The notes under the pieces: model-generated
Seen by the model: the letters and a program-made list of their open reading frames with translations, nothing else
Told to the model about the DNA's origin: nothing
The model's database searches: none
Position numbers and translations under genes: made by a program
In this document: in pieces, positions 1-9,700 of the stretch
Layout of the letters: every line of letters begins with the position of its first letter
Position numbering within the stretch: the stretch's first letter is position 1
Source: Limanda limanda
Lineage: Eukaryota > Chordata > Actinopteri > Pleuronectiformes > Pleuronectidae
DNA length: 64,000 bases
Direction: 5' to 3'
Assembly: GCF_963576545.1 (NCBI RefSeq)
Contig: NW_026870433.1
Span: 1 to 64,000 of the forward strand

Positions 1-65
1 ACCATCCCCGAGCTTGTACGACCTTCGGAAGAGGTCGACCGACGAAATTCCCCCAAATCTGAGGA
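1..65 (+). repeat. Partial B monomer at left edge
   Basis: The window opens inside a B unit at ACCATCCCCGAGC and runs to the next unit start at 66. The GGTCGACC palindrome and the CCCCCAAATCTG segment of B are present. The array therefore continues to the left of the window. Confidence 0.95.
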
Positions 66-1023
66 GATATTCTTGAATAACCTTTTTTGTGAAGGTCGGA
101 GAGACTTGCAAGTAGGCTCTACCCCCACTAAATGGGGTTGCGCGCATCGATCGGTACCATCCTTGAGCTTCTCCGACTTTCGGAAGGGTTAGGGTTAGGG
201 ATGAAAGCACATAGGAGAAAGAGATATTCTTGAATAACTTTTTTTGTGAAGGTCGGAGAGACTTGCAAGTAGGCTCTACCCCCACTAAATGGGGTAGCGC
301 GCATCGATCGGTACCATCCTTGAGCTTCTCCGACTTTCGGAAGGGTTAGGGTTAGGGTTAGGGATGAAAGCACATAGGAGAAAGAGATATTCTTGAATAA
401 CTTTTTTTGTGAAGGTCGGAGAGACTTGGAAAGTGGTTGCATCTGGACTAATTTGGGTCCTGCGGATCGATTGGTACCATCCCCGAGCTTGTACGACCTT
501 CGGAAAAGGTCGACCGACGAAATTCCCCCAAATCTGAGGAGATATTCTTGAATAACTTTTTTTGTGAAGGTCGGAGAGACTTGCAAGTAGGCTCTACCCC
601 CACTAAATGGGGTTGCGCGCATCGATCAGTACCATCCTTGAGCTTCTCCGACTTTTGGAAGGGTTAGGGTTAGGGTTAGGGATGAAAGCACATAGGAGAA
701 AGAGATATTCTTGAATAACTTTTTTTGTGAAGGTCGGAGAGACTTGCAAGTAGGCTCTACCCCCACTAAATGGGGTAGCGCGCATCGATCGGTACCATCC
801 TTGAGCTTCTCCGACTTTCGGAAGGGTTAGGGTTAGGGATGAAAGCACATAGGAGAAAGAGATATTCTTGAATAACTTTTTTTGTGAAGGTCGGAGAGAC
901 TTGCAAATAGGCTCTACCCCCACTAAATGGGGTAGCGCGCATCGATCGGTACCATCCTTGAGCTTCTCCGACTTTCGGAAGGGTTAGGGTTAGGGTTAGG
1001 GATGAAAGCACATAGGAGAAAGA
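66..1023 (+). repeat. Left-edge block: AA-B-AAA
   Basis: It holds A157 at 66, A at 223, B at 386, A-prime at 541, A157 at 704 and A at 861. The A at 861 has GCAAATAGG, a marker found only at 861, 2630, 6323, 10187, 12763, 14526, 58469 and 60560. The higher-order repeat it belongs to is cut by the window edge. Confidence 0.85.
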
Positions 1024-1349
1024 GATATTCTTGAATAACTTTTTTTGTGAAGGTCGGAGAGACTTGCAAGTAGGCTCTACCCCCACTAAATGGGGTAGCG
1101 CGCATCGATCGGTACCATCCTTGAGCTTCTCCGACTTTCGGAAGGGTTAGGGTTAGGGTTAGGGATGAAAGCACATAGGAGAAAGAGATATTCTTGAATA
1201 ACTTTTTTTGTGAAGGTCGGAGAGACTTGCAAGTAGGCTCTACCCCCACTAAATGGGGTAGCGCGCATCGATCGGTACCATCCTTGAGCTTCTCCGACTT
1301 TCGGAAGGGTTAGGGTTAGGGTTAGGGATGAAAGCACATAGGAGAAAGA

Positions 1350-1503
1350 GATATTCTTGAATAACTTTTTTTGTGAAGGTCGGAGAGACTTGGAAAGTGG
1401 TTGCATCTGGACTAATTTGGGTCCTGCGGATCGATTGGTACCATCCCCGAGCTTGTACGACCTTCGGAAGAGGTCGACCGACGAAATTCCCCAAATCTGA
1501 GGA
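1350..1503 (+). repeat. B154 variant monomer (one C lost)
   Basis: The CCCCC run before AAATCTG is CCCC here, giving 154 bp, the only B unit of this length. Frame is altered across the unit, which is why an open frame appears on the plus strand here. It could equally be a homopolymer sequencing error. Confidence 0.85.
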
Positions 1504-2465
1504 GATATTCTTGAATAACTTTTTTTGTGAAGGTCGGAGAGACTTGCAAGTAGGCTCTACCCCCACTAAATGGGGTAGCGCGCATCGATCGGTACCATCC
1601 TTGAGCTTCTCCGACTTTCGGAAGGGTTAGGGTTAGGGTTAGGGATGAAAGCACATAGGAGAAAGAGATATTCTTGAATAACTTTTTTTGTGAAGGTCGG
1701 AGAGACTTGGAAAGTGGTTGCATCTGGACTAATTTGGGTCCTGCAGATCGATTGGTACCATCCCCGAGCTTGTACGACCTTCGGAAGAGGTCGACCGACG
1801 AAATTCCCCCAAATCTGAGGAGATATTCTTGAATAACCTTTTTTGTGAAGGTCGGAGAGACTTGCAAGTAGGCTCTACCCCCACTAAATGGGGTTGCGCG
1901 CATCGATCGGTACCATCCTTGAGCTTCTCCGACTTTCGGAAGGGTTAGGGTTAGGGTTAGGGATGAAAGCACATAGGAGAAAGAGATATTCTTGAATAAC
2001 TTTTTTTGTGAAGGTCGGAGAGACTTGCAAGTAGGCTCTACCCCCACTAAATGGGGTAGCGCGCATCGATCGGTACCATCCTTGAGCTTCTCCGACTTTC
2101 GGAAGGGTTAGGGTTAGGGTTAGGGATGAAAGCACATAGGAGAAAGAGATATTCTTGAATAACTTTTTTTGTGAAGGTCGGAGAGACTTGGAAAGTGGTT
2201 GCATCTGGACTAATTTGGGTCCTGCGGATCGATTGGTACCATCCCCGAGCTTGTACGACCTTCGGAAGAGGTCGACCGACGAAATTCCCCCAAATCTGAG
2301 GAGATATTCTTGAATAACTTTTTTTGTGAAGGTCGGAGAGACTTGCAAGTAGGCTCTACCCCCACTAAATGGGGTTGCGCGCATCGATCAGTACCATCCT
2401 TGAGCTTCTCCGACTTTCGGAAGGGTTAGGGTTAGGGTTAGGGATGAAAGCACATAGGAGAAAGA

Positions 2466-2629
2466 GATATTCTTGAATAACTTTTTTTTGTGAAGGTCGG
2501 AGAGACTTGCAAGTAGGCTCTACCCCCACTAAATGGGGTAGCGCGCATCGATCGGTACCATCCTTGAGCTTCTCCGACTTTCGGAAGGGTTAGGGTTAGG
2601 GTTAGGGATGAAAGCACATAGGAGAAAGA
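2466..2629 (+). repeat. A164 variant monomer (extra T)
   Basis: The T run after GAATAAC is one base longer, giving 164 bp, unique among the A units. Because the run is a homopolymer, a sequencing error is as likely as a real variant. Confidence 0.8.
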
Positions 2630-3909
2630 GATATTCTTGAATAACTTTTTTTGTGAAGGTCGGAGAGACTTGCAAATAGGCTCTACCCCCACTAAATGGG
2701 GTAGCGCGCATCGATCGGTACCATCCTTGAGCTTCTCCGACTTTCGGAAGGGTTAGGGTTAGGGTTAGGGATGAAAGCACATAGGAGAAAAAGATATTCT
2801 TGAATAACTTTTTTTGTGAAGGTCGGAGAGACTTGCAAGTAGGCTCTACCCCCACTAAATGGGGTAGCGCGCATCGATCGGTACCATCCTTGAGCTTCTC
2901 CGACTTTCGGAAGGGTTAGGGTTAGGGTTAGGGATGAAAGCACATAGGAGAAAGAGATATTCTTGAATAACTTTTTTTGTGAAGGTCGGAGAGACTTGGA
3001 AAGTGGTTGCATCTGGACTAATTTGGGTCCTGCGGATCGATTGGTACCATCCCCGAGCTTGTACGACCTTCGGAAGAGGTCGACCGACGAAATTCCCCCA
3101 AATCTGAGGAGATATTCTTGAATAACTTTTTTTGTGAAGGTCGGAGAGACTTGCAAGTAGGCTCTACCCCCACTAAATGGGGTTGCGCACATCGATCAGT
3201 ACCATCCTTGAGCTTCTCCGACTTTCGGAAGGGTTAGGGTTAGGGTTAGGGATGAAAGCACATAGGAGAAAGAGATATTCTTGAATAACTTTTTTTGTGA
3301 AGGTCGGAGAGACTTGCAAGTAGGCTCTACCCCCACTAAATGGGGTAGCGCGCATCGATCGGTACCATCCTTGAGCTTCTCCGACTTTCGGAAGGGTTAG
3401 GGTTAGGGTTAGGGATGAAAGCACATAGGAGAAAGAGATATTCTTGAATAACTTTTTTTGTGAAGGTCGGAGAGACTTGGAAAGTGGTTGCATCTGGACT
3501 AATTTGGGTCCTGCAGATCGATTGGTACCATCCCCGAGCTTGTACGACCTTCGGAAGAGGTCGACCGACGAAATTCCCCCAAATCTGAGGAGATATTCTT
3601 GAATAACTTTTTTTGTGAAGGTCGGAGAGACTTGCAAGTAGGCTCTACCCCCACTAAATGGGGTAGCGCGCATCGATCAGTACCATCCTTGAGCTTCTCC
3701 GACTTTCGGAAGGGTTAGGGTTAGGGTTAGGGATGAAAGCACATAGGAGAAAGAGATATTCTTGAATAACTTTTTTTGTGAAGGTCGGAGAGACTTGGAA
3801 AGTGGTTGCATCTGGACTAATTTGGGTCCTGCGGATCGATTGGTACCATCCCCGAGCTTGTACGACCTTCGGAAGAGGTCGACCGACGAAATTCCCCCAA
3901 ATCTGAGGA

Positions 3910-4072
3910 GATATTCTTGAATAACTTTTTTTGTGAAGGTCGGAGAGACTTGCAAGTAGGCTCTACCCCCACTAAATGGGGTTGCGCGCATCGATCAGTA
4001 CCATCCTTGAGCTTCTCCGACTTTCGGAAGGGTTAGGGTTAGGGTTAGGGATGAAAGCACATAGGAGAAAGA
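3910..4072 (+). repeat. A-prime variant monomer (TTGCGCGC form, exemplar)
   Basis: This 163-bp A unit has GGGGTTGCGC in place of GGGGTAGCGC, and GATCAGTACC in place of GATCGGTACC. The first change breaks one pair of the A hairpin; the second removes the CGATCG and GGTACC palindromes. I count 63 TTGC units. All but one (59753) directly follow a B unit, so the variant marks position within the higher-order repeat. About two thirds of units that follow B are of this type (62 of 95). The TTGC and CAG changes usually, but not always, travel together. Confidence 0.9.
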
Positions 4073-4125
4073 GATATTCTTGAATAACTTTTTTTGTGAA
4101 GGTCGGAGAGACTTGCAAGTAGGCT

Positions 4126-4147
4126 CTACCCCCACTAAATGGGGTAG
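4126..4147 (+). other. A-unit hairpin CTACCCC/GGGGTAG (exemplar)
   Basis: This is a perfect 7-bp inverted repeat with an 8-base loop (CACTAAAT). Two more pairs are possible beyond a single T/C mismatch. It recurs in essentially every A unit. In A-prime units the right arm is GGGGTTG, which breaks one pair. Function is unknown; cruciform or RNA hairpin formation is inference. Confidence 0.8.
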
Positions 4148-4192
4148 CGCGCATCGATCGGTACCATCCTTGAGCTTCTCCGACTTTCGGAA

Positions 4193-4213
4193 GGGTTAGG
4201 GTTAGGGTTAGGG
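4193..4213 (+). repeat. Embedded telomeric tract GGG(TTAGGG)3 (exemplar)
   Basis: The tract lies at unit positions 121-141 of every full A monomer. It has four GGG runs separated by TTA, the minimum for an intramolecular telomeric G-quadruplex, and two overlapping TTAGGGTTA sites of the kind bound by Myb-type telomere proteins (TRF and Tbf1 families). About 890 hexamers occur in the window; the only degraded one I noticed is TAAGGG near 51638. Binding and folding are inference. Confidence 0.95.
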
Positions 4214-4561
4214 ATGAAAGCACATAGGAGAAAGAGATATTCTTGAATAACTTTTTTTGTGAAGGTCGGAGAGACTTGCAAGTAGGCTCTACCCCCACTA
4301 AATGGGGTAGCGCGCATCGATCGGTACCATCCTTGAGCTTCTCCGACTTTCGGAAGGGTTAGGGTTAGGGTTAGGGATGAAAGCACATAGGAGAAAGAGA
4401 TATTCTTGAATAACTTTTTTTGTGAAGGTCGGAGAGACTTGCAAGTAGGCTCTACCCCCACTAAATGGGGTAGCGCGCATCGATCGGTACCATCCTTGAG
4501 CTTCTCCGACTTTCGGAAGGGTTAGGGTTAGGGTTAGGGATGAAAGCACATAGGAGAAAGA

Positions 4562-4716
4562 GATATTCTTGAATAACTTTTTTTGTGAAGGTCGGAGAGA
4601 CTTGGAAAGTGGTTGCATCTGGACTAATTTGGGTCCTGCGGATCGATTGGTACCATCCCCGAGCTTGTACGACCTTCGGAAGAGGTCGACCGACGAAATT
4701 CCCCCAAATCTGAGGA
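4562..4716 (+). repeat. Family B consensus monomer, 155 bp (exemplar)
   Basis: B shares the first 43 bp with A, then diverges (GAAAGTGGTTGCATCTGGAC), rejoins A around CGATTGGTACCATCC and CTTCGGAAG, and ends in GGTCGACCGACG then CCCCCAAATCTGAGGA. It has no TTAGGG. Complete B units start at 386, 1350, 1667, 2148, 2956, 3437, 3755, 4562, 5043, 5361, 5842, 6649, 7130, 7448, 8255, 8736, 9543, 10676, 10994, 11475, 12119, 13252, 13570, 14045, 14852, 15333, 15651, 16458, 16939, 17746, 18227, 18546, 18864, 19671, 20152, 20959, 21440, 22248, 22729, 23210, 23691, 24172, 24975, 25456, 26263, 26744, 27384, 27865, 28992, 30282, 31089, 31733, 32051, 32859, 33503, 33821, 34629, 35273, 35591, 36399, 36717, 37518, 37999, 38964, 39765, 40246, 40891, 41699, 42507, 42825, 43469, 43787, 44595, 45402, 46210, 47337, 47818, 48463, 49264, 50071, 50878, 51359, 52167, 53137, 53618, 55404, 57189, 57507, 57988, 58789, 60079, 60886, 62508 and 63635. 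All other units are A. Confidence 0.97.
4670..4688 (+). other. B-unit hairpin CGACCT/AGGTCG (exemplar)
   Basis: This is a perfect 6-bp inverted repeat with loop TCGGAAG, followed directly by the palindrome GGTCGACC. It recurs in B units and sits just before the point where A has its telomeric tract instead. Function is unknown. Confidence 0.75.
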
Positions 4717-5042
4717 GATATTCTTGAATAACTTTTTTTGTGAAGGTCGGAGAGACTTGCAAGTAGGCTCTACCCCCACTAAATGGGGTAGCGCGCATCG
4801 ATCGGTACCATCCTTGAGCTTCTCCGACTTTCGGAAGGGTTAGGGTTAGGGTTAGGGATGAAAGCACATAGGAGAAAGAGATATTCTTGAATAACTTTTT
4901 TTGTGAAGGTCGGAGAGACTTGCAAGTAGGCTCTACCCCCACTAAATGGGGTAGCGCGCATCGATCGGTACCATCCTTGAGCTTCTCCGACTTTCGGAAG
5001 GGTTAGGGTTAGGGTTAGGGATGAAAGCACATAGGAGAAAGA

Positions 5043-8000
5043 GATATTCTTGAATAACTTTTTTTGTGAAGGTCGGAGAGACTTGGAAAGTGGTTGCATC
5101 TGGACTAATTTGGGTCCTGCGGATCGATTGGTACCATCCCCGAGCTTGTACGACCTTCGGAAGAGGTCGACCGACGAAATTCCCCCAAATCTGAGGAGAT
5201 ATTCTTGAATAACTTTTTTTGTGAAGGTCGGAGAGACTTGCAAGTAGGCTCTACCCCCACTAAATGGGGTAGCGCGCATCGATCGGTACCATCCTTGAGC
5301 TTCTCCGACTTTCGGAAGGGTTAGGGTTAGGGTTAGGGATGAAAGCACATAGGAGAAAGAGATATTCTTGAATAACTTTTTTTGTGAAGGTCGGAGAGAC
5401 TTGGAAAGTGGTTGCATCTGGACTAATTTGGGTCCTGCAGATCGATTGGTACCATCCCCGAGCTTGTACGACCTTCGGAAGAGGTCGACCGACGAAATTC
5501 CCCCAAATCTGAGGAGATATTCTTGAATAACCTTTTTTGTGAAGGTCGGAGAGACTTGCAAGTAGGCTCTACCCCCACTAAATGGGGTTGCGCGCATCGA
5601 TCGGTACCATCCTTGAGCTTCTCCGACTTTCGGAAGGGTTAGGGTTAGGGTTAGGGATGAAAGCACATAGGAGAAAGAGATATTCTTGAATAACTTTTTT
5701 TGTGAAGGTCGGAGAGACTTGCAAGTAGGCTCTACCCCCACTAAATGGGGTAGCGCGCATCGATCGGTACCATCCTTGAGCTTCTCCGACTTTCGGAAGG
5801 GTTAGGGTTAGGGTTAGGGATGAAAGCACATAGGAGAAAGAGATATTCTTGAATAACTTTTTTTGTGAAGGTCGGAGAGACTTGGAAAGTGGTTGCATCT
5901 GGACTAATTTGGGTCCTGCGGATCGATTGGTACCATCCCCGAGCTTGTACGACCTTCGGAAGAGGTCGACCGACGAAATTCCCCCAAATCTGAGGAGATA
6001 TTCTTGAATAACTTTTTTTGTGAAGGTCGGAGAGACTTGCAAGTAGGCTCTACCCCCACTAAATGGGGTTGCGCGCATCGATCAGTACCATCCTTGAGCT
6101 TCTCCGACTTTCGGAAGGGTTAGGGTTAGGGTTAGGGATGAAAGCACATAGGAGAAAGAGATATTCTTGAATAACTTTTTTTGTGAAGGTCGGAGAGACT
6201 TGCAAGTAGGCTCTACCCCCACTAAATGGGGTAGCGCGCATCGATCGGTACCATCCTTGAGCTTCTCCGACTTTCGGAAGGGTTAGGGTTAGGGTTAGGG
6301 ATGAAAGCACATAGGAGAAAGAGATATTCTTGAATAACTTTTTTTGTGAAGGTCGGAGAGACTTGCAAATAGGCTCTACCCCCACTAAATGGGGTAGCGC
6401 GCATCGATCGGTACCATCCTTGAGCTTCTCCGACTTTCGGAAGGGTTAGGGTTAGGGTTAGGGATGAAAGCACATAGGAGAAAAAGATATTCTTGAATAA
6501 CTTTTTTTGTGAAGGTCGGAGAGACTTGCAAGTAGGCTCTACCCCCACTAAATGGGGTAGCGCGCATCGATCGGTACCATCCTTGAGCTTCTCCGACTTT
6601 CGGAAGGGTTAGGGTTAGGGTTAGGGATGAAAGCACATAGGAGAAAGAGATATTCTTGAATAACTTTTTTTGTGAAGGTCGGAGAGACTTGGAAAGTGGT
6701 TGCATCTGGACTAATTTGGGTCCTGCGGATCGATTGGTACCATCCCCGAGCTTGTACGACCTTCGGAAGAGGTCGACCGACGAAATTCCCCCAAATCTGA
6801 GGAGATATTCTTGAATAACTTTTTTTGTGAAGGTCGGAGAGACTTGCAAGTAGGCTCTACCCCCACTAAATGGGGTTGCGCACATCGATCAGTACCATCC
6901 TTGAGCTTCTCCGACTTTCGGAAGGGTTAGGGTTAGGGTTAGGGATGAAAGCACATAGGAGAAAGAGATATTCTTGAATAACTTTTTTTGTGAAGGTCGG
7001 AGAGACTTGCAAGTAGGCTCTACCCCCACTAAATGGGGTAGCGCGCATCGATCGGTACCATCCTTGAGCTTCTCCGACTTTCGGAAGGGTTAGGGTTAGG
7101 GTTAGGGATGAAAGCACATAGGAGAAAGAGATATTCTTGAATAACTTTTTTTGTGAAGGTCGGAGAGACTTGGAAAGTGGTTGCATCTGGACTAATTTGG
7201 GTCCTGCAGATCGATTGGTACCATCCCCGAGCTTGTACGACCTTCGGAAGAGGTCGACCGACGAAATTCCCCCAAATCTGAGGAGATATTCTTGAATAAC
7301 TTTTTTTGTGAAGGTCGGAGAGACTTGCAAGTAGGCTCTACCCCCACTAAATGGGGTAGCGCGCATCGATCAGTACCATCCTTGAGCTTCTCCGACTTTC
7401 GGAAGGGTTAGGGTTAGGGTTAGGGATGAAAGCACATAGGAGAAAGAGATATTCTTGAATAACTTTTTTTGTGAAGGTCGGAGAGACTTGGAAAGTGGTT
7501 GCATCTGGACTAATTTGGGTCCTGCGGATCGATTGGTACCATCCCCGAGCTTGTACGACCTTCGGAAGAGGTCGACCGACGAAATTCCCCCAAATCTGAG
7601 GAGATATTCTTGAATAACTTTTTTTGTGAAGGTCGGAGAGACTTGCAAGTAGGCTCTACCCCCACTAAATGGGGTTGCGCGCATCGATCAGTACCATCCT
7701 TGAGCTTCTCCGACTTTCGGAAGGGTTAGGGTTAGGGTTAGGGATGAAAGCACATAGGAGAAAGAGATATTCTTGAATAACTTTTTTTGTGAAGGTCGGA
7801 GAGACTTGCAAGTAGGCTCTACCCCCACTAAATGGGGTAGCGCGCATCGATCGGTACCATCCTTGAGCTTCTCCGACTTTCGGAAGGGTTAGGGTTAGGG
7901 TTAGGGATGAAAGCACATAGGAGAAAGAGATATTCTTGAATAACTTTTTTTGTGAAGGTCGGAGAGACTTGCAAGTAGGCTCTACCCCCACTAAATGGGG

Positions 8001-9700
8001 TAGCGCGCATCGATCGGTACCATCCTTGAGCTTCTCCGACTTTCGGAAGGGTTAGGGTTAGGGTTAGGGATGAAAGCACATAGGAGAAAGAGATATTCTT
8101 GAATAACTTTTTTTGTGAAGGTCGGAGAGACTTGCAAGTAGGCTCTACCCCCACTAAATGGGGTAGCGCGCATCGATCGGTACCATCCTTGAGCTTCTCC
8201 GACTTTCGGAAGGGTTAGGGTTAGGGTTAGGGATGAAAGCACATAGGAGAAAGAGATATTCTTGAATAACTTTTTTTGTGAAGGTCGGAGAGACTTGGAA
8301 AGTGGTTGCATCTGGACTAATTTGGGTCCTGCGGATCGATTGGTACCATCCCCGAGCTTGTACGACCTTCGGAAGAGGTCGACCGACGAAATTCCCCCAA
8401 ATCTGAGGAGATATTCTTGAATAACTTTTTTTGTGAAGGTCGGAGAGACTTGCAAGTAGGCTCTACCCCCACTAAATGGGGTAGCGCGCATCGATCGGTA
8501 CCATCCTTGAGCTTCTCCGACTTTCGGAAGGGTTAGGGTTAGGGTTAGGGATGAAAGCACATAGGAGAAAGAGATATTCTTGAATAACTTTTTTTGTGAA
8601 GGTCGGAGAGACTTGCAAGTAGGCTCTACCCCCACTAAATGGGGTAGCGCGCATCGATCGGTACCATCCTTGAGCTTCTCCGACTTTCGGAAGGGTTAGG
8701 GTTAGGGTTAGGGATGAAAGCACATAGGAGAAAGAGATATTCTTGAATAACTTTTTTTGTGAAGGTCGGAGAGACTTGGAAAGTGGTTGCATCTGGACTA
8801 ATTTGGGTCCTGCGGATCGATTGGTACCATCCCCGAGCTTGTACGACCTTCGGAAGAGGTCGACCGACGAAATTCCCCCAAATCTGAGGAGATATTCTTG
8901 AATAACTTTTTTTGTGAAGGTCGGAGAGACTTGCAAGTAGGCTCTACCCCCACTAAATGGGGTTGCGCACATCGATCAGTACCATCCTTGAGCTTCTCCG
9001 ACTTTCGGAAGGGTTAGGGTTAGGGTTAGGGATGAAAGCACATAGGAGAAAGAGATATTCTTGAATAACTTTTTTTGTGAAGGTCGGAGAGACTTGCAAG
9101 TAGGCTCTACCCCCACTAAATGGGGTAGCGCGCATCGATCGGTACCATCCTTGAGCTTCTCCGACTTTCGGAAGGGTTAGGGTTAGGGTTAGGGATGAAA
9201 GCACATAGGAGAAAGAGATATTCTTAAATAACTTTTTTTGTGAAGGTCGGAGAGACTTGCAAGTAGGCTCTACCCCCACTAAATGGGGTAGCGCGCATCG
9301 ATCGGTACCATCCTTGAGCTTCTCCGACTTTCGGAAGGGTTAGGGTTAGGGTTAGGGATGAAAGCACATAGGAGAAAGAGATATTCTTGAATAACTTTTT
9401 TTGTGAAGGTCGGAGAGACTTGCAAGTAGGCTCTACCCCCACTAAATGGGGTAGCGCGCATCGATCGGTACCATCCTTGAGCTTCTCCGACTTTCGTAAG
9501 GGTTAGGGTTAGGGTTAGGGATGAAAGCACATAGGAGAAAGAGATATTCTTGAATAACTTTTTTTGTGAAGGTCGGAGAGACTTGGAAAGTGGTTGCATC
9601 TGGACTAATTTGGGTCCTGCGGATCGATTGGTACCATCCCCGAGCTTGTACGACCTTCGGAAGAGGTCGACCGACGAAATTCCCCCAAATCTGAGGAGAT
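5043..9700 (+). repeat. Source block of the 8,203-bp offset duplication
   Basis: This block matches 13252 to about 17950 unit for unit, with B run lengths 1 2 4 2 1 4 2 4. The offset is 8,209 bp before the A157 at 13725 and 8,203 bp after it. The rare TTCTTAAATAAC (9217 and 17420) and CGTAAGGG (9380 and 17583) are shared. Confidence 0.9.

Larger units (their letters stand above)
4073..4235 (+). repeat. Family A consensus monomer, 163 bp (exemplar)
   Basis: This unit matches the commonest A form. In order it has the 43-bp block shared with B (with a T7 run at unit positions 17-23), a hairpin CTACCCC/GGGGTAG at 54-75, a GC-rich cluster of palindromes (GCGCGC, ATCGAT, CGATCG, GGTACC) at about 75-93, GAGCTTCTCCGACTTTCGG, the telomeric tract GGG(TTAGGG)3 at 121-141, and the A-specific tail ATGAAAGCACATAGGAG. 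A-specific sequence after the shared block aligns to B as far as CGGAAG; beyond that the telomeric tract and tail replace a different B sequence. By length bookkeeping 287 units have exactly this length. G+C is about 47 percent. No promoter, RNA or coding signal is evident. Confidence 0.97.
1024..8890 (+). repeat. 3,693-bp higher-order repeat, about two copies
   Basis: B units at 1350, 1667, 2148, 2956, 3437, 3755, 4562 and 5043 recur at 5043, 5361, 5842, 6649, 7130, 7448, 8255 and 8736, an offset of 3,693 or 3,694 bp (the odd base comes from B154 and A164). 3,693 bp is 16 A plus 7 B. Shared markers include CTGCAG with AACCTTTTTTG just after it (1822 and 5516), GCAAATAGG (2630 and 6323), GGAGAAAAAG (2793 and 6486) and GCGCACATC (3111 and 6804). 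Confidence 0.92.

Noticed and set aside
4140..4170. Palindrome cluster GCGCGC/ATCGAT/CGATCG/GGTACC as an operator
   Set aside because: It is part of the monomer and repeats in every A unit with no gene nearby. It is kept only as a structural description.
4073..4235. CENP-B box, suggesting a mammal-like centromere
   Set aside because: TTCGGAAGGG resembles the start of the motif, but the required spaced A and CGGG are not in place.
4562..4716. RNA polymerase III B-box or tRNA/5S-derived element, from GGTCGACC in B
   Set aside because: It lacks the GGTTCGANNCC pattern, and no matching A box or cloverleaf could be found. The T7 run at the start of each unit is not enough.
4779..5741. Long minus-strand open frames (up to 320 residues), repeated throughout the window, as protein genes
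   Set aside because: They are the repeat unit read in frame. They overlap each other every 163 bp, many start at GTG, contain NPNPNP or LTLTLT from the telomeric tract, and their lengths follow 163/155-bp arithmetic. There is no sign of codon selection or domains.
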